From contig CH003364.1 in the NCBI GenBank assembly GCA_000149265.1, positions 2,258,981 through 2,322,980 of the forward strand: a DNA stretch of 64,000 nucleotides, in the 5' to 3' direction. Shown piece after piece: positions 13,093 to 24,600 of this stretch. A program made the position numbers and the translations under genes. The notes under the pieces are model-generated. The model saw only the letters and a list, made by a program, of their open reading frames with translations. It was not told where the DNA came from and searched no databases. Source of the stretch: Ciona savignyi. Its lineage: Eukaryota; Chordata; Ascidiacea; Phlebobranchia; Cionidae. Position 1 is the first letter of the stretch. Every line of letters starts with the position of its first letter.

Positions 13093-14711
13093 AACATGCA
13101 GTTATTTACCAGTCTTATTCTTGTAGAGAATATTTTCTGTTAACAAAAACCATATTAAAAATAAACTGATTAATGAATACCAAGAAGTCCGCAGGCAGCT
13201 AATAAGATAATCAGCCACTGGATACACAGTTATGTTCCTGGGCAAAGCACTTACTGAATATTGCCTTAACCCACTTGATTAAAGCATGAAGTACAAAAAC
13301 AAAATAAACGTGACAATCAGATAGATTGTGTGAGTGTGGTAATTTTTTTTTACATGGGATGAAACATTAATATACTATTTTAAACTAATAAGTTAAAAAA
13401 CCACAAACTGTTATGTTATCTTTGCAGAAATCAGTGTAGGCAGTTTTTAATCAACATTATTGGACAACCTATGGTGCAGTTGGTATTGCAGTGTGTTGAA
13501 TGTAATAGCAAATGTTTACAGTTTTCATTCAACTGGTGAAATCAAGCGTTTGATAATTCCTGATGCTCAAGTACCAATCAGCGAGAGTTTTTTTTTGTTA
13601 TCCTAATAACATTTTACTGGACTCAATACCACTTGGCTCCCTAGTTTACTGTCTGATAATATATATTTAAGGTTTAAAACATATATTTCTAAGTAACTAA
13701 AAAAATATAAACTGCATTGTGGAAATATTGTGTTCTTTATGATAATCAGTCCTGTTTTACGTGAAACGAAAAAAACTACCACTACATACAGCTGCTGTAA
13801 TGATACTATTTTAGAAAAAAAGTAACAACACTAGAAAAAAACAATGCATGGGCTTGGGCGTACTTTTATCCATTGTTTACCGAAGACATTGTGACAGAAT
13901 CGTCAGGTTTGATACGGCAAGAATTGCGCCACAATCGTAAAATATATACGTAATAGTATATCTATGGTGAAATCAGAATTTAAGGGTAAACTATGTAAGA
14001 AATAATACATTCATAATATGGTTCAAACGTTAAGCTTGCTGGAAAAGAATCACATTAAAAAGTCTCTAAAAATTTCCACAGTACCGTTTTTTCCAAAGGT
14101 GAAACTTAAAACTTTCCGGACAAAGCGAAATGTCCGAAACACCCAAATTAAATTTAATATATTCGCGCTTAAGTGTAATATTATATATATACTGTATATC
14201 AATGTAAAGTTTCTACGGGTACCACGAACATTAAACTTATAATACTATGCAACATTCTCTGTACTTGTTGCCTTACCGTATCACTTTTACGTACCGTATT
14301 ATGACGTCATTTTTTTGCCGCGAGATGATGGATTTTTTTATATAGAGATTTGAGAACAATGTTTTTTTATGTGGACTAAAGATGTATTTTTGATTTCCTT
14401 TTGATGTGGACTTCCTGTAGTTTATTAAAATGGGCAGGATTTAATGAACTGCGGTATGACATAAGCATAGGCCTAAGCGCATAATGTAAAATAGGCTTGG
14501 TAATAGCAAAATCGAGACTACATTGTATTACGGTCGGAAGGCCAACTATAACTATACCCAAGCATGTTTTTATACAATTTTTTTTAACAATTCCATGCGT
14601 GAAATTCATGACTGGAAACTTACTCTGTAAAAAAACTGATAACCAATTTTAACATTTTAAATAAGAACCTTATTTATTAATGGGTTTGTGTCTGTTTATT
14701 AAGTCCAATAA

Positions 14712-14970
14712 GAATAGGATAGAATATTCATGTTTATTTCCGTGAATGGGAAAAGGCAATTGCCAGATCACCTCCGCCCACCGTCGCGTTAACAGAGCTA
14801 TTGTAGTGTGTTGTGTAATCGAGACATTCTTTTAATTTGGTAGAACCCATTAATCCACTATGTTTAGCCAAAGTGCGATGCCCAAGGACACAACCGACTA
14901 GCTAGCAACCAGTTTGGGACCTGCAACCTTTCGATTGAAAGGCCACACACTTAACCGGCGGGACTCAGTC
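14712..14970 (-). mobile_element. SINE copy
   Basis: On the minus strand it has a tRNA-like head (TTTCAATCGAAAGGTTGCAG), the CTAGCTAGTCGGTTGTGTCC block, TTGGGCATCGCAC, the GATTAATGGGTTCTACC block, GGGCGGAGGTGATCTGG and the CCCATTCACGG...ATTCTATCC tail. Confidence 0.8.
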
Positions 14971-15214
14971 GATGAAAGCAACGGTGGCCTGCAGATAAGG
15001 ATGTCCTAACTTTAAAAGCATTGCAAATATAACAAAAATACAATCAAAACTTTCCCCAAAAAATTATTGAGCTCAGTAACCTTGTGTTGTCCCGTTTAGT
15101 CTGATAAAACATGATTATTTTGTACTATAGTATGATCAATATTATTATCATTTAAAACATGTGGCAATTGATCCGACAGCCTCTTTGTAAGCACCTGGTG
15201 TTCTTGTTGACATC

Positions 15215-15490
15215 TAGGATATTTGTATTTGATGGAAAAACCAAGGGGGTTAACACATGGGCAATTGGCAGATTACCTTGGCGCCTACTGTCGGGTTACC
15301 GGAGCTATTGCAGTGTGTTGTGTAGAATTCATGTTCCTTCAATTTAGTAGAACCCAATATTCCGCCGAGTTTAGACAATGTTCTTTTAGTGCCCTTACCC
15401 AAGGAAACAACACGACTAGCTAATGACCGGTTTCGAGCCTGCAAACCTTCTGCTGAAAAGCAACGCAGTACCCCACTAGACTAATCCGTC
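15215..15490 (-). mobile_element. SINE copy with recognisable tRNA promoter boxes
   Basis: The minus strand near 15485 reads TAGTCTAGTGGGGTAC, resembling the A box of a tRNA promoter. It is followed about 35 bases later by GGCTCGAAACC, which resembles the B box. The SINE body follows, and the copy ends in the GGTTTTTCCAT block without the usual tail. This copy gives the best evidence that the family is tRNA-derived. Confidence 0.8.
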
Positions 15491-15612
15491 AGACATATGC
15501 TTTTAATTGTTTCTTTCAATTTCATTTGTAGCTCAAAGTTTATTCTTCATACTGCAAACAAAATACCAAATTAACTGTCTATTTGGATTTATGCAATCTC
15601 AGTTGATAAGTT

Positions 15613-18600
15613 ATGCCACGAAGCAAGAAAGAACGAAATAATGTGTTAGATATGGTAAGATTTACCTTTTTTTATCCAGATTACTGTTTTAACACTCCTG
15701 CAATAGTTCAGTACGAGTGTAAAAGACAATATACGGTACCTTATTTGGTGATCTGATCTTTCTATTCTTAAACATTTTATGTTTAAACTAAGCAAGAAGG
15801 TATCCCTAACAGAATATCGATATATATACCAACTTGAAATTCTTTCAAATAAGGTTCGTTTTTTAATCCTAATTTATTCTGAGGTCCATTTGTCCCCACA
15901 CACCAGTATTGAATTAACAAATTAATCCACAGATGGGATATGGTGGGGGTGGATCAGATGATGATGGTGATGCCGATTTTGAAGCAGAACTTGCCGCAAT
16001 GATTGGAGGTGGAGGGCCAAAAAAGCCAGCAAAGAAGCCTGCACCAAAATGTAATTACCTTTTTAATAAATGGATTAAATAAGATACTATTTTATATATG
16101 AAGCAAACTTTTTTATATTTTTTACCTATTTGTTTACTGGATCCAAGCGACATGACTTAACGTAGGACACAAACTTTAAACCTGAAGTTGTTTTTTTTTT
16201 CCCACAACATTTCGGCTAAGGGTCCGCCACACTTCCACTTAGCCAACTGGTCAAAGTAAATTTGATTTGTAATATGTTTCGGCTATAAAATAAAAGCATA
16301 AGAAAATTCATCAACCCTTTTGGATCACTGGATCAAGTAAGCACTCCCTGTAGTGCATTTACCTGAATGCAACCATACAGAAAAATGGCTAGTGGTTAGA
16401 GCAAAGCCTAAAACCTGTGTGCCGTTATTGCCTTGCCAACCTGCTTGCTATGTGACTGGATGAAAAGAGTAAGGATTTTATTTGTCTTGACCGAAGTAGG
16501 CTTGAAACTGGAGTATCCTGATTATACCCCAACTATGTATTCTATACCGAAAAATTCATTGTTTATATAAAGCATACTGTACCTAATTATAATGCGGTAT
16601 GTGTACTAATATGTAACACATGCACTTGACCAAGGGCATATCTGCAACCACCATTGAATGAGTGAACCATATGTTCGCTGTTTGAACTGACAATAATGAA
16701 TAATGTGGAAAATTATGTAGTTAACATCGCCTGCATTGCATGTATGTTTTTTGTAACTTGTCAGGTGTGATTTACCTCATGTTAGGACCAGCAAATACAA
16801 AAAGAGTTAGAAAAAGTACATATTTTAGGCTCATACAATAAAGGCTACAACATCATGTGTTTTAAATATATATCTTCAGTGATAGACTGGTCGATAATCG
16901 ATGCGCAAGTGGCATCCTCCATGAGAGATGTAGATGATGATGACGATGATGTTCTGTCTCCTGAAGATGAAAGTGACCTGATGGTAGATTGTTGTTTATG
17001 TTACATCTAGTTCATAAAACTGGTTAGAAATTTATATACTGGTATTAAAAATAGAAGTTATATGGTACTGAACTAGGTATGGAAATATTATAAAATCCCA
17101 TTTTTGTCTCATTGTTAAAAATGAAAAACTGAATTTTTGCAATATCCTTTATACCCTGGATTAAATTTTGATTAGTCCTCTTAAAGAGTCTGATCCACCA
17201 TGTTATGTGAACAACTTTGTTAAGTTAAATGCTTTAATGGAGGGGCAATAATTAACCTCAAAATTATTAAAACAGATAAATGTGATACACAATATTTTGT
17301 GATGTAACAGTACGTTATATACCTGATGCTGTTTTTGGTTTTGTGTATAATTAATTAATTATCAATAAAAATGTAGCATCAACATTCTTATGATTACAAC
17401 TGTCTTTATAGTCGGAACTCAACGGTCTAATAGAAGAAGATGAACCTGCTCTATTAAAGCCTGCTGCTCCAAACAGAAGGGACCGATCTCCAAGTCCTCA
17501 GCCACAAAGACCTGGGGATATGGTTGATGAACTGAAGTCAAGGAAAACAATGTATGAAACAGCGATTAAGAATGCACAAAGCAAAGGGGAATCTGCAAAG
17601 GTTAGAATAATGGTGATAAGTTAATGTTAGGTGGACAAGGGTAAGTGTTCTTTCTTGTAAGGTCAAATTCTAGTTTAATCAGCTATGGTACTAAAAATTA
17701 ATCAGAGTATTCTCTATTTTTGGATGCACAACTGCAGCTTTTTTTAAATAGCTTAATTAAACCCTTGTAACAGTACAGCTTCAGTTGTTCTTTTTTCCAT
17801 CATGGCACCGTACATAAATATAATTTTTTTGTTTATTAGTTTAATTTTCATTTTAAATAGGCATACTTTTTGTTATATAATGCTCTACTGCTGTCAGGTG
17901 AGAAGATTACAACGAGGAATAAAGACAATCGACACTTTGCTACGCTCAGCAAAACTTGGGAAGTCGATTAATGAAGCAGATATTCCCCCTGTTGTTGCCA
18001 CTGGTCAACCACCCTCGCAAACATCCACTTCACCCCCAGAAATCCCAATTTCAGAGGTTGATTTACGACCAAAGGAAACTTCGCCGACCCCAACAGTACC
18101 CACCAAAATAATGAGATCCAGTTCATCACCCGTCAAAGCGGCCCCAATAGTTGAAATATCTCCAGCAACTACAAACGAGGTAAAAATTGACCAGGAGACA
18201 GTCAAGCTTCTTGAAGAAAGAAAGGACGAATACAAGTCAGCTGCCATCCAAGCAAAACGTGCTGGCGATAAAGAAAAGGCAATCAACTATTTCCATGGCA
18301 TAAAGGTAATTTTTGGCTGCAAATCATTATACTTTCTAATGTAACCCTTATTGTTTTATCTAAAGTTTTTTTGTTATTAAAAACCATGTGTCCAAATGAA
18401 TAAAATGTCTAGATTCAATCGGCTCTTTGCTCTAATGCTCTGACCCATATTCTATGGAGGTTATGTCACTGAGAAATGCACTTACCAGATTTGCTACAAT
18501 TCTTCTGATTTAGAAACATGGAACAACTTGTTTTTAATTAAACAAAGCCAAAATAATTACTAAAATATAAATTGTGCATACTTTTCGGCTAAATAACTGT

Positions 18601-21600
18601 AACCAACTTTGGTTAATCTTTATTGAATTATACTGGCTTTGGTTGTTTAAAGTAGAATGAATATCAAAATGGCCTAATTAACATGGCATCTGCTCAGAAG
18701 TTAAGGTAACCCGACTGTGAGCCCTTGCTATTTCACTGAATGCCGGGTTTTCCAACATGTAAAGGAGCATTGTAACTCTTTACCTTAATTCTCTCTCTAT
18801 ATTGTTACCCTTGCGATGCAAATGCCATGTCCAAATCAAACTCCTTCTGTATGACTATGCTGTAATATTTTATTTACTTATTTTAGCAATGCAACGAACT
18901 TATAGATTCAGCCAATGCAGGAAATAAAGTAGATTCTTCAATCATTCCACCTCCAATTGCTGTTGCTCCAGGTAATTTAACAAAATATTTGTATAGATAA
19001 TTGGATTTATGGTAAAAGAATGGTCAAAACTATCCAAAAAAGCTACATTTTGTGGCAGTGAAGAATGGTGTCCTGATTCAGGATTCTGTCACAACGACCT
19101 TCCAGTGGATTAAAATAGTATGTTTCAATTGCAAAAATAAGAAAAACACTACACATAATGAAAAAGATCTGGCACATATTAAGACTGCAAATGCAAATTG
19201 CACATTTGCCTTTCAACTGCAACCATGATAGCCCAACTGGAACTTAAATACCATTAGAGTTCAAGAGACATTATTATTAAAATTGAATAACCACCACACA
19301 AACAAGTTACATTTTGTAGCAGTGAAAAATGGTTCCCTGATACAGGGTTCTGTCACCATGACCTTGTTTCAGTGGATTCAAATATTATGTTTTAATTGCA
19401 AAAAAACACTACACATGTGTATACTTTAGGATGTACCCGAAAATTGCAAATTTGCAAACTTTCAAACTGCAACCATGATATAGCCTAAATGCAACTTAAA
19501 TACCATCAAAGTTAATTTTGGTTAAAATTGTTGATTTTAGTCAAATTCAAGAGACATTATTACAATAACTACCAAACAATATTGTGTTGTAACAAACAGA
19601 CTTAATTTCAGCAGCCCCGTCGACCACAGTTGAACATCCGACCACATCAGCTGAACAATCACCTTCTGTGTCAAATCAAGCTGCAGGTTTGTTTGTTATA
19701 TAATTTTTAATCCTGGTGATTAATTAAATGATTGCCCGTTTAATTATCAATAGTGACATGGCTAGGAAGCACGTTTTATTGATAGGGGACATTTAACATG
19801 TCTTCATTAAACTAATTAAAGTTTTTAATAAAAAATTACTTTAGAGCACTGTATTAATTAAAAAGACAATGTCACAACTCTGGCATCATGACTGGCACTG
19901 GCGCCGAACGTGGGTATGCAGAGTACGCCAGCCTACCCTGGCATTTTGCCAGGGTATGCAGCATCACCTGATTTTTACGCGTTTCGATCATTAGATCGTC
20001 TACAATACTTGCCTCTTGCCTGTCTGTACTACAATTCAACTACGCAAGACATACAAGCGTCGCAATGGGAGAACAACGCGTTTTTTTGTGTCTACATAAG
20101 TACATACCAGTACACGGTAAAACCCAGTGCTGTGCCGATCAGAATTTTTCACGATCATTAAAATCCTTGCCGATCGAATCGCGATCTAAATTGCGTCCAA
20201 AAAAACGCTTATTTTCTGACGCGAAAATGCAAACTATGAGAGAGATATATTTTTACTTCACAGCTATAAAGCGATTAAACTGTTATTTACACTACTTAAC
20301 TGCAGAGATTAGGCTTAAGCTAAAGCTTAAAACGTATAAAAATTTATATAGCGTATTGCGTATATATTTGGTCGCACCTTTGCTGTGATTATACAGGGGC
20401 GATTGCGTCAATGAAACAACAACTAAAGAAACAACTAGGCGTTTTTATAAGGTATTTAAAGATATATTCCAAGCATAAGTTTTATATTCGGTAGCGAGTG
20501 TATTAATAACATTTAGGAAAGCTAATCCATTTCTGTTAACCTAAGTTATTAAGCAATCTTCAGCGTAGCATGTAAGTAGGAGGATTGTTTGGATTTGGTC
20601 CAACTTGCACCTGGCCGAAATGAGTAGACGCGTGTATCTTTTTGATGACTCGTGCGAACGCTTAAAGCGCACGCTAATGATAAGAGAAAGTAAACTAATG
20701 TTTCTTTAGTATAAACAGTCTGTTATCACATAAATCGAAAATTAAGTTAAAACTTATTTTACGCATTTCACACAATTAAAATTTTCAGGATTAAAAATGT
20801 GATTTATTGTTGTTTGCATGATTTAGTTTACAGAATGATTAATTAGATGCGTAATGCCCTGTTCAATCTATGCCTGCCCTAACTTAATTGATTTTAAACT
20901 ACTTTTTAGGTACGTCTTTAATTGCGGAGATCATTTGATTTCCCAGACGCGCGCATACACCTTTGGAATATAACATTTGTTTCACCAATTATTCCACGCG
21001 AGTAACGAAAGTCGAATGGTTTACTTCGGGACGATTAAATTATTTTATAATCGCTCCTTTGGCTGCAATCCGGACGGTTATAACCTAACCGGAAGCTAAG
21101 GATTTTTTATAGGATTGGATGGGCTATAAACATTTATACAAGCTTAATAAAGAGGCGTACAACAACCACTGGCAACTATAATATCTTATATTCTATAGTG
21201 TTAAGAGTTTCTTTAGCAGCCTAAAGAAACTCTTAACACTAGAGCACCTAATACGCGTAGTGCGTTTCTCCTTACCGAAAGCGCTATCGTGCGAAGACGT
21301 CCGAACTATCGTGCGAAGACGTCCGAACATTTTTTAAAGTGAGAGCTCGGAAAACAACTTGCTTTTTTATCGCATCGCTTTTTGTGGCAATGAAAGAAAC
21401 ATTACCCTAAATGTCAGTTGTAGTCTAAAGTTAACATTGCAAAACAAGAGAAGGTTATACTATTTATTCACTCATTTTAATTTGTTTTTAGTTGGATATT
21501 TTATTGCAATCAGCGCGACAAACGCGAGGGCTCCAAATTATTTAATAAAACGTTTACTAATCATGCGAATCGGTACCAGCTCGAATTTTTTAAAGTTAAG

Positions 21601-24600
21601 AGTCCAGTTTGAAATGTCCAAGAAACGCATTCCAGGGCAATTAAATGTTAAAAAAAAAATTTTGCGCGCCGTGTGCGAAATTGATTTTCTCCCAACCATC
21701 GCATACCCTGGCTTTTCATACGTTCGGCGCGCCTGATGACTGGTCATGTGGTATTTCTGCGAACTCTTGTGGTATAATATCCCATAGGATAAACATGATT
21801 ATTATATTCTGATCCATTTAATTTTTTTCGGAACGTTCAAATAAAAACTCCCCCAGCTGAGTCTGCCCCTGTCGTTCCCAAAACTGCGCTGGAGGCTCTG
21901 GAGCAGAGGATGCAGAAGTATCAGAGTACAAGCGATGCTGCGAAGAAGGAGGGGAACAGCAGCAAAGCGAGGCGGATGGGGAGGATTGTGAAGCAGTACC
22001 AGGATGCCATAAAATCTCATAAAGCGGGGAGAAAAGTTAACTTTAATGAACTACCGGTTCCCCCAGGTTTTCCACCGATACCAGGTTGGTGTTTGAACTG
22101 CTGTATAACCCCTGAAAGTGTGAAGTGTGAGTGTTATGGAAAAACATGATTTTATTAGGATAAAATGAATTGGAGAGCATAAGAGAAACTCGCATATACA
22201 AGTTGTCTGGAGTGGTAGTTGTTGAGTGGCTTATTATTCAGTGGTATTTATATCCTTATTCAATGGTATTATAATTATTCTACAGTGAAATTGTATTTTT
22301 TTTTAATATAAATCACACACACACACTGTATATATGTGATTGACTTTGATATAAACCCTTTGCTTTTTCACATTAAGGGATAAATATAAACCAGTTTTAC
22401 TCAAGCAAACATCCATCTTAGTATTTATAATTACACTAGTAACTGATATGGCCTTAATTAAAACATATTCATCCTAATCTGATTTAACCCAATATTTTAA
22501 CAACGTTTCACATCGCTAACCCAGGTGTGAATGAAGTCCAGCAGCCTGATGTTTTTCAACAAGCCAACGCTCTGATGCAACAGAACGTAGATGATGATGA
22601 AGAAAATCCTCCATCACTAAAACCACCGACGACTGTAAGTAATCGGATAGGATTATATCAAACAATTCAACATAGAGGTACTGCCATAAAATTAGGTGAT
22701 TTTGATAAAAAAAAAACATGTTTTTAATTTTCAAATTATAGGTTCATTCATATTTTAATTTTCATATTATAGGCTCCTCTATGTTTTAATGTTTATATTA
22801 TATGTTCCTCCATGTTTTAATGGTTATATCATATGTTCATCCATGTTTTAATGTTCATATATGTTCATCCATGTTTTAATGTTCATAATATAGGTTCCTC
22901 TATGTTTTAATGTTCATAATATAGGTTCCTTCATGTTTTAATGTTCATATCATATGTTCATCCATGTTTTAATGTTCATATATGTTCATCCATGTTTTAA
23001 TGTTCATAATATAGGTTCCTCTATGTTTTAATGTTTATATCATATGTTCATTCATATTGAAATGTTCATATCGTATGTTCATCTATGTTTTAATGTTCAT
23101 ATGATAGGTTGTGAGAAAAGCGTCCCCCCAGAGAAGTGGTGATCCTGGTGCCAGTCAACGTGTAAGTCCATCACCCCAACCCTCCAACTCGGCAACTAAC
23201 CGCCCTCCAAGTAAGTTTTACAAATTTAATAATGGTTTTTTAGTGTTATGGCTAGTAATAGTAAAAGAAAAATCCAAATATTATTTATCTATATTGGCAC
23301 ATCTGTATTGTAAGTTGCACATATTATTACACAACAGATTAACAGGAATAAGCTAGGGGAGTGATGTATATATCAATCTGGTATAAGAATAATTTGGAAT
23401 GTTTTATAAAATGTTAGTTTTGTTGGATAGGATACTTAAGTTTAGCATCTTAAAAGGGCATCATCAGAGTAATTTTGCCATTGGTTTGGTTACCCCAGTG
23501 TTGCACTGTTTTGTATATGTTAAAGAAATTTCTAATATTTATTTAATGCAAATCCACAGTTTTATTCCTTTGCCCAATCCAGCACACAAACTCAGCAATG
23601 TTTCTTTTACTTTCAGCCAAATTTGACCAGCAAGTTTCCTTTCTTGAGAATCGACAAGCGGCTTTCAAAACTGCAGCGCTAGCCGCCAAGCATCGCGGAG
23701 ATAGATCCGAAGCGCTGAAACTTCTTCGTCAGATGAAGGGATTTGACTCGATGATCGAGGCAGCCAAAGGTGGCATGAAGGTAATGAAGGTTCGGAGAAT
23801 AACTGTTTTCTCCTTAAATGTGATTCAAGGTCACCATATTGGTTAAAGATGGGCTAAGTACAGGTTATAGCAATTGTGATTTAAAAATTATAACCCTAAA
23901 TCAAAGATTTTTTTTAATAATTATAACTGAAATTTAACATTACTTGATTATACACTTCATTATACACTTTCATCAACGGGTTTTTGCATGTATTTAATAA
24001 ATTTAAATAGGCCATTGTGTCAGTATGATTCTGGTTAATCAAAATATAAATATTTCCTTCAAACCTACTGTTAACATGACTTTCCTGACAATAGGGTGGG
24101 TGGTTATGTCATCATTAAAACATCTCCTTTATCATCCCCTCTGATACACCCATCTTATCACAAAACATATATTTCTGGCCAATACTAGAGGGAGGAAAAT
24201 AGAAACGGGTGGTTTGAAAACTGCCCACCTAAAATATAAAAACGTATTCCCTATCGCTCGCTAACTCAGATTTAAATATAACCTTAACCCCCTAGTCTTT
24301 ATTTTATTGTAGTTTCCCTCCTTTCTTATTTCCCTTCTTAGAGTTTCCCCTATTTTACCTCAAAGTTACAATAACACCGCAGGTCGATATCAGTAAAGTT
24401 CCCCAACCTCCAGTGGATGAAAGTTCTGGTGGAACTGATGACGACTTTGAGATTATCCACATGGGGGGGTCGAAAAATACACCAGAAGAAGATGAAGCTT
24501 TGTACAAACGACTCCTTGAAACACTGACATCCCAAGTTAAGGTGGAAAAAATGTTTTGTTAATTTTCCATATCTACAGTGGCAAGTTTTGTTAGGTAATA

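Larger units (their letters stand above)
13093..15612. other. Divergent intergenic region between TSG101 and CC2D1
   Basis: About 2.5 kb separate the two start codons, which point away from each other, so both promoters should lie here. A SINE fragment around 13225-13280 and two larger SINE copies (14712-14970, 15215-15490) occupy part of it. No TATA box or other promoter element could be assigned with confidence. Confidence 0.55.
19888..21748. mobile_element. Decayed DNA element with short imperfect inverted ends
   Basis: Near the left end the sequence reads GGCGCCGAACGTGGGTATG. Near the right end, on the other strand, it reads GGCGCGCCGAACGTATG and then CCAGGGTATGC. CATGAC starts both outer edges. 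No target duplication was found. The interior is an unusual mix of hairpins and small direct repeats, with reading frames of at most 125 codons and no recognisable domain. The family is unknown. It fills most of the intron between CC2D1 exons 7 and 8. Confidence 0.45.
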
